From Dirofilaria immitis (taxonomy: Eukaryota > Nematoda > Chromadorea > Rhabditida > Onchocercidae): a DNA stretch of 64,000 nucleotides. The stretch is taken from positions 6,636,501 through 6,700,500 of the forward strand of contig JAKNDB010000087.1 in the NCBI GenBank assembly GCA_024305405.1. Direction: 5' to 3'. Positions within the stretch are counted from its first letter, which is position 1, and every line of letters starts with the position of its first letter. Both the position numbers and the translations under genes were made by a program. The notes beneath the pieces are model-generated. The model worked only from the letters and a program-made list of their open reading frames with translations, made no database searches and had not been told where the DNA came from. Shown piece by piece: positions 48,800-60,708 of the stretch.

Positions 48800-51677
48800 A
48801 TGATAATGACTTTGTCTAGCAACTATAATGCTGACGATATATTGAGTGGCAACAACAACAGCGATATGAATAATATTAAATTCTGCACAGTTGCTGCGAC
48901 GAGCAATTCACAACGATCATTATGTTCCAATATTAGTGTCATGGTTGAAGATAATTTGAAATGGAAAACGATTATAATACCTGGCGGTACCAGTACTTCA
49001 GCTGTGATATTACCAAGAAGGGACTTCCATTTCAAGGTATCATTTTTTATCAGATATATGCGTAAGTATCACTCGAGATTATACAGTGACATCTCGCAAA
49101 GAGATTCGCTGAATTGTTTTCAGCAGTGGTGTAGCGGAGAAGGGAAGAAATATCAAAACTTCAATTATAAATCTGCCGAAAATGTAACAGACACAGAATT
49201 ATTTCTAGTAGTTCTTTCAAACTAAAATTATCCTTTTGATTGTAGAGCGATCATAACAAGAGAAAGTACATTTCTTTTAAGAATGTAAGTCGGAGATTCT
49301 AAGAAAGTCTGAGAGAAGCAAATTTCTAGTTGTTTTTTTCATTTTTCTGAAATTTTATTATTGTCCATGTCAAGCTTAATCACATATCAGACATTGTAAA
49401 AAAGATGTTGCATGTATATTATTTATAATAATATATGTAACTAAAGAAAGAGAAGTTTAGAAAATTCGGCATGGATTTTTTTTCTCGCAAAAATTTTGTT
49501 TTAAAATTTTTTCACAATTTTTACTACTCGGTGAGTGATTTAATGGAAAAGTCAATAATCATCTATGTAAGTTAATATCATTTCTCATTTGAGCTTACAT
49601 TGTTGTATGGAAATTGTTCATGCTGAATTCAATTTCGGTGGAATCAAGTCATTATAAAAATTTCTTTATCATACAGCCTATTGCAAACTTCTGTTTATTC
49701 AAATATTTCGCGCATATCTGGTACATTTTGTGACATCGCCATTGTTCTGTAACGAAATCATTATCATCAATTCCGATTATTCATTTTCTGACGAAAAATT
49801 CAACTTTTTTGTAAATGAGTTTTCAAACTTTATCACAAAAAGACCTCTATCAGTCTTTAAACTTTTGAATAGGTATCGCTCAAATTACGCTAGAAATGGG
49901 CTCTTTATAGCTGTTTTTGGGATCGCAATTTGCTATTTAATTAAAGGATTCGACGCAGGACTGCTACGTCTCACATCCATCTGATTGAAAAATCATGCTG
50001 TTAAGCAGACCCAAGTCAATCAGTGATGTCTTCAAGTATATTGTTCTAATTTGTAATGAATATTTTTCTGCTTTTCATAGTTGCTTAGTTCTGCTTATTT
50101 TCTACTGCTATTCTCTAATATCTAAATAAGTATTGCGAAAAGAACGAAGTTCAATATCAAGATTAGTTTTAAATATTAAATCATAAATGCAATGGAACAT
50201 CTCTTTTAAAATTTTTCTGTGCGATATTAAAGAGAGAAATTACATTATTCGGTCTATTGAACTGACTGTTTGAAATTATTGAAAAAAATGCTGCAAATTT
50301 TCAGAAATCTCTGAAGTTTTAGAAAAAATTAATTATTATAGAAAAAAATTAACTATTGTAGAAAAAAATTATTATAAAAATTAATTATTATAGTTAAATT
50401 AATTATTATATTTTAATTCCAGGCATTTAAATTCCAGCGTCGGCAAACTATAAGCAATTTTATTCTTTATAAACATAATGGTCATTTGCTTAAGTAAAAT
50501 TGTAACTTTCAATGACCTCTGTAACCTCTGTTTTCCACAATGTATCTTTATAAATAATTTTTAAAGCTTATTTCTTTCCAAAGAAAAAGTTAATCCGAAA
50601 AGAAAATCAGATAGTATTCATTTCATACAATTACTGAAAGTGTTGTGAATTAGTGGAATGAAGTGAAAGATGTGAAAGCAACAGCGATGATTTCAGAGTG
50701 GTAAATAATAAAAGTCAAATTATGATATCGACAATGATAATAAATTGTTTATTATAAATGGACTATCTATAGATGTATTTAGTGTCGACAATTTATATTT
50801 CTAATATTTTATGAGACATATGTATATTCAAATATTCAAGGCACATACTGTTATTATTATTTAAGCGCATCAAAGTTGAAGAAATACCGAAATGGTTTGT
50901 TTGGCGAAAGCGTCACCAAGAGAACAAGTCAACAACGAATGATAAAAAAACGAATCATCAAGTTCATCCATTGAAAAATCAGTTTTCATCGTGATATATC
51001 ACTACCGGAAAATCCTTCAACAACTTTTACAATGCCGAAAAAGGTTACAAAATTGGTAAATGCCAACAACAATCTGCAGCAAAACTTGATGGGGCAGCAT
51101 AATTTAAGTTATACAACACCAGCTCAATCTCGAAGTAATAATGAGATGATAATACAATCAGGTTAATCTGTTGATAACTTGCAACTTTTCCGAATCTAAA
51201 ATTTCTATGCATTAGCACTTTAGTTCATTTACAACACGGTTAACTCCCAAACATTTTATGTTTACTGATCAAATTCATTACCTTTTTACAATTGAAATTT
51301 TTAAATAATTTCATAATGCATTTATCTTACAGATGTACGTCAACATCGAAAGTATGATATGCAATATCGTATTGTGACCAGCGCAATAACCAATAAAGAG
51401 CTTGCTAGTATATCCAATTCGGAACCAAGTTCTTATATTATGCGCTGTCACATTGCAACCACAGTTGATAGTGTTCGTCATATTTTAGGATACACTCCAA
51501 CTATCTCTCAGACATTTAAAATTCTATCAATTTCAAAAAACTTTGAAAAGTTGCGATGACGACGATCTTGACCTAGCAAACTATATTATTTCGAATTATC
51601 AGCAGTCACATTCCCGATCAAGAGTATCTTCATCTCGGTCAGTAATAGTTGGCGAGATGATTAAGAAATTTTATTAA
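48800..51677 (+). CDS. Unrecognised protein, three exons
   Basis: I do not recognise this gene. Exon 48800-49036 begins MIMTLSSNYNADDILSG and ends with the basic LPRRDFHFK at a GTATCA donor, phase 0. Exon 50866-51161 opens in phase 0 with RIKVEEIPKWFVWRKRHQEN, which joins well. It later includes MPKKVTKLVNANNNLQQNLM and ends in phase 1. Exon 51333 onward encodes DVRQHRKYDMQYRIVTSAIT and HIATTVDSVRHILGYTPTIS. A frame change near 51510-51530 leads to an acidic DDDDLDLANYIISNYQQSHS and a serine/arginine-rich end, with a stop at 51675-51677. A second frame change near 50990 means the start could instead be ATG 51032. Coding is inferred from matching splice phases and composition well above the AT-rich background. 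No signal peptide or membrane segment is seen. Confidence 0.45.
50320..50410. repeat. Low-complexity A/T repeat
   Basis: Degenerate repeats of AGAAAAAAATTAATTATTAT and its variants, in the second-gene-exon-to-first-exon gap (intron) of the unrecognised + strand gene. Confidence 0.7.
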
Positions 51678-53544
51678 TGAAAACTATCAATTTTTAAAGG
51701 AGCTTTCAGAACTACTGAAGATTCGAAATCACTTCCGAAATTGCATTTTGTAATTTCAATAATAAATCTAAGAAATTCCAAAATTTTATGAATAACAAAA
51801 ATGAATTCATTTACAGTCATAAAAGTTCATTGCCCAAATTTTGATGATTACCCTATATTTCTTTTGTTTCTTCAAGTTTGTTTCATATTATGTACTGTTT
51901 ATTTGAAATTTTATATTTTTGCTCATATTTATTTATTATTTGCTTATCTTATTTTTGTATTTATCATATTATCTCTCCAACTGTTTATTTTTAATAGGTA
52001 TCTTATTTATTTATTTATTAGAAAAATATAATGTCTTATTTATTCATCAGTTATTATCAATATCTTTGGCTTATCATTGATTCAATTCATATCTTGAATA
52101 TCAGCTTCTTTGATTAAGTTGCAATTGCTAACATTTTCTTACAACATTCATTTTATTTCATTATCGTTTATAATTAAGTGATGATTCATTGTTTATTCGT
52201 TATATTTATCCACATTATTCTTATACTACGATTTTTTAATTTTTTTCTTTTCTTTTCGATGAAAAAATGGATTATTCTCATATTTTCCCAAGTATGATAT
52301 ATTTATATTCATATCTGTTTCCTTTCTTTTTAATAGTTGTTGAGAGCTTCAATTTTTTTAACAAGAAACTTTCTCGTCTCTTCCATTCACAGAAGAGCAT
52401 CTCCTTACTTTCCTCTATTAATCCGTTTTCTTTCATATATTACTATTTGTTCGTTGTATTATTGCGCGCTTAAATTTCATGACAAAATTTCCAAGTATTT
52501 TTCATAAACGTCACAATTTCTATTTTACAGGATATTATCACAGGATATTGCATATATCCATGAATATTCTAATCAGGCGTGACGTCTAGAAGTCTGAAAA
52601 ATATCTGAAATGAGATCAATATATTCGATATTCTGTACTCACTCATTCACAGGATGGTAAATTTCTCTGCTCAATATATTCTTTGCTTTCTACAACGAGA
52701 CATAGTCTTTTATTTTATGTTTCAGCATGCTTTAATTATTTCTAACTATTTAAAAAAGATATCAAAAATTTTCAATATGTTGCATATTACTGGTCAAGAA
52801 AGTTCCTACGTTATTATCTGAGAATTAGCTGTCTCTTGTTAATTATCTTCTTTAGGTGAAGTAAAATTTTCTAGAGGTTAATTAATAAAACATTAGACTT
52901 AAGATAAAAGCAATTTAAATCATTGATATGAGATGATCCATATAGTGAATGCGTTCTCTTTCTTACAAAAAACTAAGATGAACTGAATCAACTAGGTACA
53001 ATTAGTATTAATTCATATATATTTGAATAAGTCAGCAAACTAATTTCAACAAATTCTATATACGATATGGAAGTGAAATTCTTCCATTTGCAGAATTATT
53101 TTTGGAATCAAAAATAAAAATCAGTCTTTAGAACAAAAGTAAAATTACAACAACGGAAAATATAAGAGGCAATAAGTATAAAAGGAAACAAAGTTCATCA
53201 GGCGAATCGAAATCGATTGATCGATGTCAAAGACAGTTATTGAAAAATCTGCTAAACACGTTCCACCACTGATAAATGTAAGGAAAATTTCTGATTAGAA
53301 AAAACGGTCTGATCAAAGAAAGGAAAGGAGTTAAATTGAAAGCTGAAAAACTGAATGAATTCTTGATTTAAAGAGAAAGTCAAGACGAGAAACTTTAAGA
53401 AATAAGAATCTTTCTTGATGATACGTCTCACTTTTCGAATTAGGTAATGAACGTGCAATGATCTCCATTCTTTCAAAGATATGCTTAAAGATAAACACAT
53501 GGTGTTTAAATGTTTTAATACAATTCTGTGGTCAAATAAAGTAT
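51678..53544. other. Intergenic, AT-rich
   Basis: No supported gene. The open stretches 51801-52031 and 52267-52473 are almost pure F/I/L/Y and reflect T-rich DNA. Holds the convergent 3' flanks of the genes on either side. Confidence 0.5.
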
Positions 53545-54680
53545 TTAAGATTCCATGCTTCGTAAATTACCGTAAATGTTCGGATTTACTACATGATATT
53601 CCCGATAGCAGTTCTTGATACGATCAAAAACTTGTAGACAATCGAGATATTGTAATGCATTACGTGGATTACCAAGATGTGTAGTGCAAAATACCATGCA
53701 ATGACCATTTCCATATGTCCCAATACCATTTCTTATGCAACAAGCCGAATGATCTGCCTGTAATTTGGCAAATAGCAAAAATCGTAAGAAGTATGTAGAA
53801 TTATAGCAATAGCTTACTCACTAATTTCATTCACTAGCTTATATATTAATCACAAAAATAAATCAAAAGCTGTCCGATTTAATTTTTGGAATTTCAGAAA
53901 TTTGGATTTCAAAAACTTTTGGAGAAGGAAATATATAAGGGAAGCAAAAATCCAAGATCTAATCGTCCATTTTTATTTTTCTAATTTCATTATTTTAAAA
54001 CTTTTGATTTGGGAAAAAAAACATACCATGGAAGTGGCGCAGTTGAAAGCCATTTCGAGCTCATTGCCGGGACACTGATTTAGTATTACCGCGTTAACAA
54101 GCTAAAACAACTTCAACTATTAAATCATTGGAAACTATTTATAGATTAGTTAAGTTTATAGTATATTTTCAACTGATTGTTTTTTCGTACAGTTTAGGAT
54201 TCTCGCAAAAACTGAAAGATTGATAAAAATAATTAATTAATAAAACAAATCCACCTAATTTAATAATCATGTAGATTGAGTAGTTAAAAAAGTTGTATCG
54301 ACGCTCGAAAAATGAATGTTTATTCATAGACACTTACTTTTTTTCTACGTGATTCTTTTTCCTCAATTTTATTACGAAAGCTCTTAAATTCTTAAATTCA
54401 TTAAATTTAAAGTTTTATAGCTCATTGATCCCTTCAATTCAATATTTCAATTTGTGGGAAATTAATTATTATGAAATTTAAAATAATGAATTAAAAGAGA
54501 ACTCACACTCATTGCAGACAAACGAAGACACTCACCGATCGATCACTGATTATGTCGTAATTGCATAAAAGTTGGCAAGATGGTGAAAGATTTTGTTTTT
54601 GCAGCAAATAGTAAGTTTTTGATTTGGTGACAAGACGGATTTCTTTGGTATTAAGGCCAATCTTTGTTGGAAATCAAGAC
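53545..54680 (-). CDS. DB-module cysteine-rich protein, 5' end unresolved
   Basis: Three exons from the 5' side: 54680-54536, 54101-54027 and 53757-53545, joined in phase 0, with the stop at 53547-53545. The cysteine pattern and landmarks fit the nematode DB module (Pfam DB): NLSPSCQLLCNYD, NQCPGNELEMAFNCATSM, then ADHSACCIRNGIGTYGNGHC, MVFCTTH and DRIKNCYREYH. DB modules occur in secreted or cell-surface nematode proteins, often after immunoglobulin or fibronectin domains; their function is unknown. The first exon needs one extra A at about 54663-54665 to join DFQQ to KIGLNTKEIRL. Upstream DNA (54721-54900) may contain a further exon with TWRLSEFDSINITD, but its phase does not fit cleanly and no signal peptide was found. 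Confidence 0.65.
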
Positions 54681-55126
54681 CTTCAATAATTTTGTCCAAT
54701 TTTTAATTTACAAAGAAAATTTTTGAGAAAGAAAACGTCTGTAATATTTATGGAATCAAACTCTGATAATCTCCATGTTTTTGCTTTTAATAAAAACAAA
54801 ACAGCTGTGGGTTGGAAAGTGAAAAGTAACATTACTTCGGACAGGTTGTAGTGTAGTTGAAATGAATAACTGTGGTTGTGGAGCAAAAAATTTGGGAAGA
54901 TCGACCTCCAAAACTGTAATTTTCATAAAATTATAATTAGAAATTATTGTTTAATGCATTTAAAATATCCGTTACGTTTTTAGATAATTGAAGAAGCGAA
55001 GATGAATGAATAAAAGAGAATCTTCAGCTGAAATATTTTATTGATATACTTGATGATAAAATTAATATAATCATAAAAGTTCTTATTTACGAAAATTTGT
55101 TGCTTTAAATTTATCTACAGAAAACT

Positions 55127-55347
55127 TCATCTAATCTTCAAAAACACCGGATTATTAAACAATCCGAATGGATCCCAAGGATTGTAGTAAAGCGATGATT
55201 GCACTGTATTATATTCTTGTACTCGAGATGATGAAAAGAAGGAAGAATATTGGTAGTACGAAAATGTTGCGTCGTATAATGATAAGTGTTATACTGTTGT
55301 TGCTGCTGATGAGGAGATAATCCGCTACAATAATATTTGTTTGACAT
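55127..55347 (-). CDS. Short polyglutamine-containing reading frame
   Basis: From ATG 55347 it reads MSNKYYCSGLSPHQQQQQYN, with tyrosine- and threonine-rich sequence after it. One extra T at about 55246-55250 switches to a frame rich in serine that runs VQEYNTVQSSLYYNPWDPFG and ends NPVFLKIR at a stop (55129-55127). That gives about 73 residues. I do not recognise it. It could be a small gene or the last exon of a transcription-factor-like gene; no upstream exon could be linked with confidence, because the neighbouring membrane-protein gene ends in its own stop at 55695. Confidence 0.35.
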
Positions 55348-55694
55348 TTCACATTGATATCATAGATTTTAGTAATATAGGAGAATACGATTGAAGAAAG
55401 AAACTATGCATGATTCAACGTTTATAAAAATTCAGTGGCATACGATGAAATTGAACTGTTGATAGTTGGAGCGAAAACGATTTCATTCGAATTATCCTAA
55501 AAATTGTAAACTAAAATGACTGTACATTTATTCTGTTGACGAATCCAAAATGAAACTTTCTTAAGCGAAGCAGATGGCTTATCTCTATATACTTCATGTA
55601 TCAGCCACACAAAGACAATCAGCCTAACAGTAAACAATAACAATATAAAATATTAAATATATGCAAGATGAAAAAGAAGAAACATTAACGCTTA

Positions 55695-57308
55695 TCATGA
55701 ATTTCGTTGGTCTCTGTTGAGCTTGCAGCTTGAGTTTTCCAACATTATATCTGTTATCAGTGTTATCTATAAAAAAACATAGAAAAATAAAACGTAGTGA
55801 GATTCATTAACTAACTAACAAAATGCATGGAATAATATGTGATGATGAATTAAATACTGAGTTATTGTTTCAAAATTCAATCAAAATTAAAGTAATACCA
55901 TAAAAATAGCATTAGTTATTGCTGACGAAATGTATGCTTGACGTGCATCCGCCATCTGCACTGATTGACTCGAGTATTTACTATAAAAGAAATTAAATAT
56001 ATTTAATACTTAATATTTCTAGCTTCAAATCAAATTAATTAATTTGTTTTATTGAGAATTGAAAAACTGGATGAATTGAAATGGATAATTGAACAACTTG
56101 AGTCGTAAATTTTCTTGAATGTACTGTTCAATGTCCACATCCTTTCATTTTAATATCAAGCGATATTCTATGTTTAATGTTTAAATTATTGTCATATTCG
56201 GTGACTTAATTATCACAACCTACATTACTAATCAGCACTCTTCCTTTCAGTGTAAAATTCGAAATAAAACTAGCCGATTCTGAAATGCCATTTTATTGCG
56301 AAGACGAGAAAGCATGAATCTGCTAGATGACAATCCGTAGAACCTTCTCATAAGCGACGATGCAGCTCCTGATGGTATTTAACCTTTATCAATTAGAATC
56401 ATAATTAGTTTCATTTATTTTACAATCTACTGCGAATTTTTGTGGCGAAGATAAGAGTCACAATAATGTCGATATCCCAAAGACAGACAAAACGGCGACC
56501 AGGATGAGATTCGAACTCACGCGGGAGACCCCAATGGATTAGCAGTCCATCGCCTTAACCACTCGGCCACCTGATCGACGATTTCATACCAATTTCATAT
56601 CTTATCAGGTGTTGCCATTTTCGTTTAATGTTATTTGAATTGTTTTTGGAATGATAAGGCAGTCTTCTGATAGCATCTCGGACTCGGAGAGTTACATGAT
56701 CGTTGTCCATCTATAAATGATACAATTACCAGATGGTTTATCAAAAAGTCAAAGCAGTAGGTCGAGTTGTTATTGTTATTCTTGCAATTGAAACAAATAA
56801 CAAGTTAAAGCTGGACTTTTTATAGCAATTCAGCCTAAGACTAGACTATGAAGAGTCCATGCTTAATGCCATCAGAAGACTATAGTGATTTTTTCCTTAC
56901 AATCCTTTCAATGTGATTTCAGTCCTTACATGATAGCGTGACATATCCAACATATGGTTTAACTTTTCCCAATTTGAAATGATCCAAATGAGATCATTTT
57001 GTTAATTCCTGTTGATGAAACTTTCATTATCTAAACTTTCAAAGTAGCATGCGACATATCTATTCCAATTTGCGTGAGACTTTTGCGGCATTGACAAAAC
57101 CTCATTATGCTTCAATTCTTTTCAAAGGAAAGAACTTCTAACTGTCATAAACTACTACATTAAATTTGTTGATATTATTTCAATGATTGTTTGCATATGA
57201 TACTTACCGCTGATCCAGAATACAACGTAATACAATAACTGAACCATAAGAATAACGTTAAAGGTCGTTGCATAATGTCGAGAATGTAATAGCTATTTGT
57301 GATACCAA
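55695..57308 (-). CDS. Unrecognised membrane protein, C-terminal exons
   Basis: Four linked exons from the 5' side: 57308-57208 (phase 1-0), 56710-56590 (0-1), 55980-55899 and 55766-55695 (0-stop). The first encodes GITNSYYILDIMQRPLTLFL and a hydrophobic run ending SYCITLYSGS, probably a membrane segment. The second encodes MDNDHVTLRVRDAIRRLPYH and KRKWQHLIRYEI. The third encodes YSSQSVQMADARQAYISSAI. The fourth gives a short tail ending CKLNRDQRNS. Donor and acceptor sites are good, but the join between 56590 (phase 1) and 55980 (phase 2) is one base short. A tetraspanin-like large loop is conceivable, but I see no CCG motif, so I do not name it. Possible 5' exons lie at 58378-58320 and 60708-60555. 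Confidence 0.45.
56496..56576 (-). tRNA. tRNA-Ser (anticodon GCU)
   Basis: The - strand sequence folds as a class II tRNA. Acceptor stem GATCAGG pairs with CCTGGTC with one G-T pair; the discriminator is G. Box A is TGGCCGAGTGG and box B is GAGTTCGAATC. The anticodon loop CTGCTAA carries GCT at 56543-56541, for AGC and AGU serine codons. A long variable arm is present, as expected for tRNA-Ser. No CCA is encoded, as is normal in eukaryotes. It sits 14 bp downstream of the splice donor at 56590, inside an intron of the same-strand membrane-protein gene. Confidence 0.95.
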
Positions 57309-58319
57309 CTGATGAAATAGAAAATCTTTTCAGATTATGAAAGAACAAAATAATATTAGCTTACCGTACTCGCCATCTATAAACATTAACTTCAATTATT
57401 GGAAGTTGTACAAACAAGATTACGAAAGATGAGACTTCAAGGGCAAAATTAGGATTTTCTCAATTATTACTTATTAACATTGGATATTCTAATTTATTTT
57501 AATTCAGTTCACGCTATTTTATACCTTCCTATCTTCCATAATAAAATAAACAAAAATGAATTAGTAATAAAGATGCAGTTTTGCAAAAATCGGGTAATAT
57601 TTTTACTATATTTGTTCGAAGGTAATGCAAAGATAAGATTAATTATACAATCTTTACGAACTCTATCGCAATAATAGGATAGTGATTTAGAAAATTTGAG
57701 TTACCTACAATGGAATTTTGCAATCGGGAAAGAGGAAAAAGAATTTGCATGTGCAAATGATATATGAATTATTTTCTATTCTATCAATACATCTCAAAAC
57801 AAATGATATCTAAAAAGTAGAAAAAATATGATAGAAAATGACAAGGGATATATTATTAATGTTGAAGATATAAGGAAGAACAATTCCATTCAAGATTTTC
57901 TAATTATTTTTTCTTTATTCTCTCATTTCAATAATAAGTTACCGGAAATTCTCTTTTTCCAGAAATTCATTGAATACTTACTGATTTCTGTCATTCATCG
58001 CAATTTTTACACCCAGTAAAGGCCCTTCACCATCCAACATCCATAGTAAACAAACTGCTTCGGAAGTAAAAATTTTTTCCTTATGAAAAGCTTAAACTGA
58101 TGCAAAGCTTGTTTAAAAATAAAGTATAATCATGAACGTTTTAAGATTTACTCATTCTCCGGAAAGTCGTCTTGGTATATATGCTTAGTACATGCACGAT
58201 TATTTATTCCAGAAATAGAAATGGATGAAATTATATAAAAATTTACTCCGTTTTTGTGCAGGTTTGAATTCCCGGTTATTCTGTCGATTAGAAAACTATT
58301 TTGCAAGACTTTCAAAAAC

Positions 58320-58378
58320 ATGATTTTGGATCAATATGAACTGGATCATAAGATGCAAACGGCGACAAAATAGCATCA
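58320..58378 (-). CDS. Possible exon upstream of the membrane-protein gene
   Basis: A 59 bp block between a GGCAAG acceptor and a GTTTTT donor encodes DAILSPFASYDPVHIDPKS. It ends in phase 1, which matches the exon starting at 57308. Composition is clearly richer than the flanks. No protein family is recognised. Confidence 0.3.
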
Positions 58379-60554
58379 CTTGCCGATCGCAAACAACATT
58401 TTATTAAAGTATTCACTTCTCCTACTTAATTACATTCATATCCAATTCCTCTACAACACACAAGATAAAATTCTTTTTTTTCAAAATTTACAAGAATTCC
58501 CATGTACTTATGTGTTCGCGAGGAGTCGACAATAATGTTTGTGACATCAAGTGCTTTGCGTTTGTTCCATTATTTAATCATCCCTACCTTATGTTCTTCT
58601 TCTTTCTAAAAATTCCAAGCTTCTGCCAATTCTTCATTTAATTTGAAATTTAATTGATCCCTCTATTCCAGTCATGTATGGTTATTTTAATGTAAAAAAT
58701 AATTTTTACATTAAAATATTTTAATTTCTTGATATACTATGTCTAATGTGATACTTTTTTCAGAGATAATGGATGCATTCTGCACCTACTTAATTTTATC
58801 TACACTAAGTTGAGATGAATGCCCCTGAGGCTATTGATATTCCATTTTTTAAAAGTGATACTTTATTGAAGCTAATCATACTGAACAATATGTTATTTAC
58901 TTTAGTTTATGGACAAAAAAAGTTGAAAAGAAGATTATACTTCTTCTTCTATTCTTTCATAAAAAACATCAGTTCAACGATGAAATTAAAAAAAAATATA
59001 CATACTAAATTATAATCATACATTTCTTGATCTACATTATATTTTCATTAGAAATAATTAAACTGTTTGAATACCAAAAATTTCTTTCACGTCTTTGTGT
59101 ACTTCACAAATTGCAGATGGATAAAACGATTTTCTACGCATTTTGAGATGATGCTCAATAAAATATGGCGATGATATTGGGAATTTTATCTCAAAGTGAT
59201 AAGATTATAAGAAATTTTAACAATGATTAAAACAGTAATTGCAATGTAGTTAATCACTGCAGTGATAACAACAATATTAATAGCAAGGATAATACTGAAA
59301 ATATTTTTTTAAATTTACGAAATATCTGTAAATTTCAAGAAAGAGTTATTACTTTAAAAAATTACTCATAAAATTATTTCTATCCTTTAGTATTTTCATC
59401 AAAGTAACAAAAATATGCAGGAATGAAATAGATAGTCAAGCAAATTCAATCTAATCTATTATGGAAAAAAGAAAAAAAAGAACTCATCACAAATTGTAAT
59501 CTTGTCATTTGTTCTTAAATCTTGATCCTTTATCAGTGAGCACATTAGATAACTTTATCCAAAAATTATAATTGAAATCAAAAAATCCACGTAAATATGC
59601 TACCGCATAATAAATAGATCTTTATTATATCAAATGTATGAAAAGCAAATTCCGACAATTCAAATTTTTTCAAATGAAATGATTTCTCGAAGTCATCGCG
59701 TGAAGCTGCTAGCAGCTTTAAAAGTTGCAAAATTTCGCTTTTCCCAGTGATTTTGGCGGAAATAAAAAACTAGCGAAATCTAAAAGTAACTAATGAATGG
59801 CTTTTTTTTGAAAATAAAGATTGAACTTTTATATATATATTATTTTTGCTTACTTATAATTGAATTATGCTTGTATACTGTTCCTCAACAATATTCAGTT
59901 GAGAAGGTAAAAATATTAGAAAGCCTAGGATAGCGATGGCATGAACATTTGAAATTTTGCGAGAATTATTTGAATTTAAATTTATATATTGTTGTAAGCT
60001 AAAGGAATATCACTAATGAAGAAATTTTTATTGTTTGTATACAACAACAAGAGAGAAGTGTCACGGAATTTCGGTAATTACGAAATAATAAGAAATGTCT
60101 GGAAATAAAAGTTTACGCAAGAAACATAAATATGTTGTAAAGTTCTACAAATAATGAACAATTTTATATCTATCATTTCAATACTTTCAGTTAACTGAAG
60201 GATACACAAGCCGCCTGAAAAAGAACAAACAAATATGACCAACGAAGATCGTCAAATCAACAATGCTTATCAATCGTCTCCAATTATATTTATGCGGGAA
60301 AAGAAAATTTTAGAAAAATTACGGATTAAAGAACGAATTTTGCTTTCGGCGCGGAAAAGGAAATAAAATATAAATTTTATATGAAATTTTGAATCAATGA
60401 TGCTTCGACAATTTCGGAGATACCTTTCTAGTTTAAAATTTCAGATCATATCGATTTTAGACATATAGCGATTGCAGAGAAGATTCTTATAACGATGTTC
60501 GTGCAATATGCACGCCGAATATCTAAGGATTTAAGCATTGCCCTAATAGCTCAC
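58379..60554. other. AT-rich stretch between possible - strand exons
   Basis: No confident exon. The - strand at about 58600-58530 has a basic open piece (KRKALDVTNIIVDSS) that could be coding. Two GC-rich islands resembling E2F sites stand out: TTTTGGCGGAAA at 59751-59762 and TTTCGGCGCGGAAAA at 60344-60358. Confidence 0.35.
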
Positions 60555-60708
60555 CCTCTTTTATTTTTGCAAATATTAAAGGAGACTGTGACTGAGAATT
60601 GATTTTGGTATGACGACAATTAGAAGTCGATTGCTGAGAATCAAAACAATGGATATTAATAGGTGATAGATTTCCCAACAGAGATTTCTTCAAAGTGGAT
60701 ATTGGCAT
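60555..60708 (-). CDS. Possible first coding exon of a - strand gene
   Basis: ATG at 60708-60706 opens MPISTLKKSLLGNLSPINIH, then a serine/glutamine-rich segment, and ends AKIKEG at a strong GTGAGC donor (60554), phase 1. It reads like a cytoplasmic or disordered N terminus. It may be the 5' exon of the membrane-protein gene that ends at 55695, but no continuous exon chain can be shown across 58.4-60.5 kb. Confidence 0.35.

Noticed and set aside
49731..49984. 84-codon open frame in the intron of the unrecognised + gene
   Set aside because: It reads somewhat protein-like but has no ATG start and no phase match to either neighbouring exon. Left out for lack of support.
51801..52031. Apparent multi-pass membrane protein
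   Set aside because: Low-complexity F/I/L/Y sequence from T-rich DNA with no ordered segments or splice sites.
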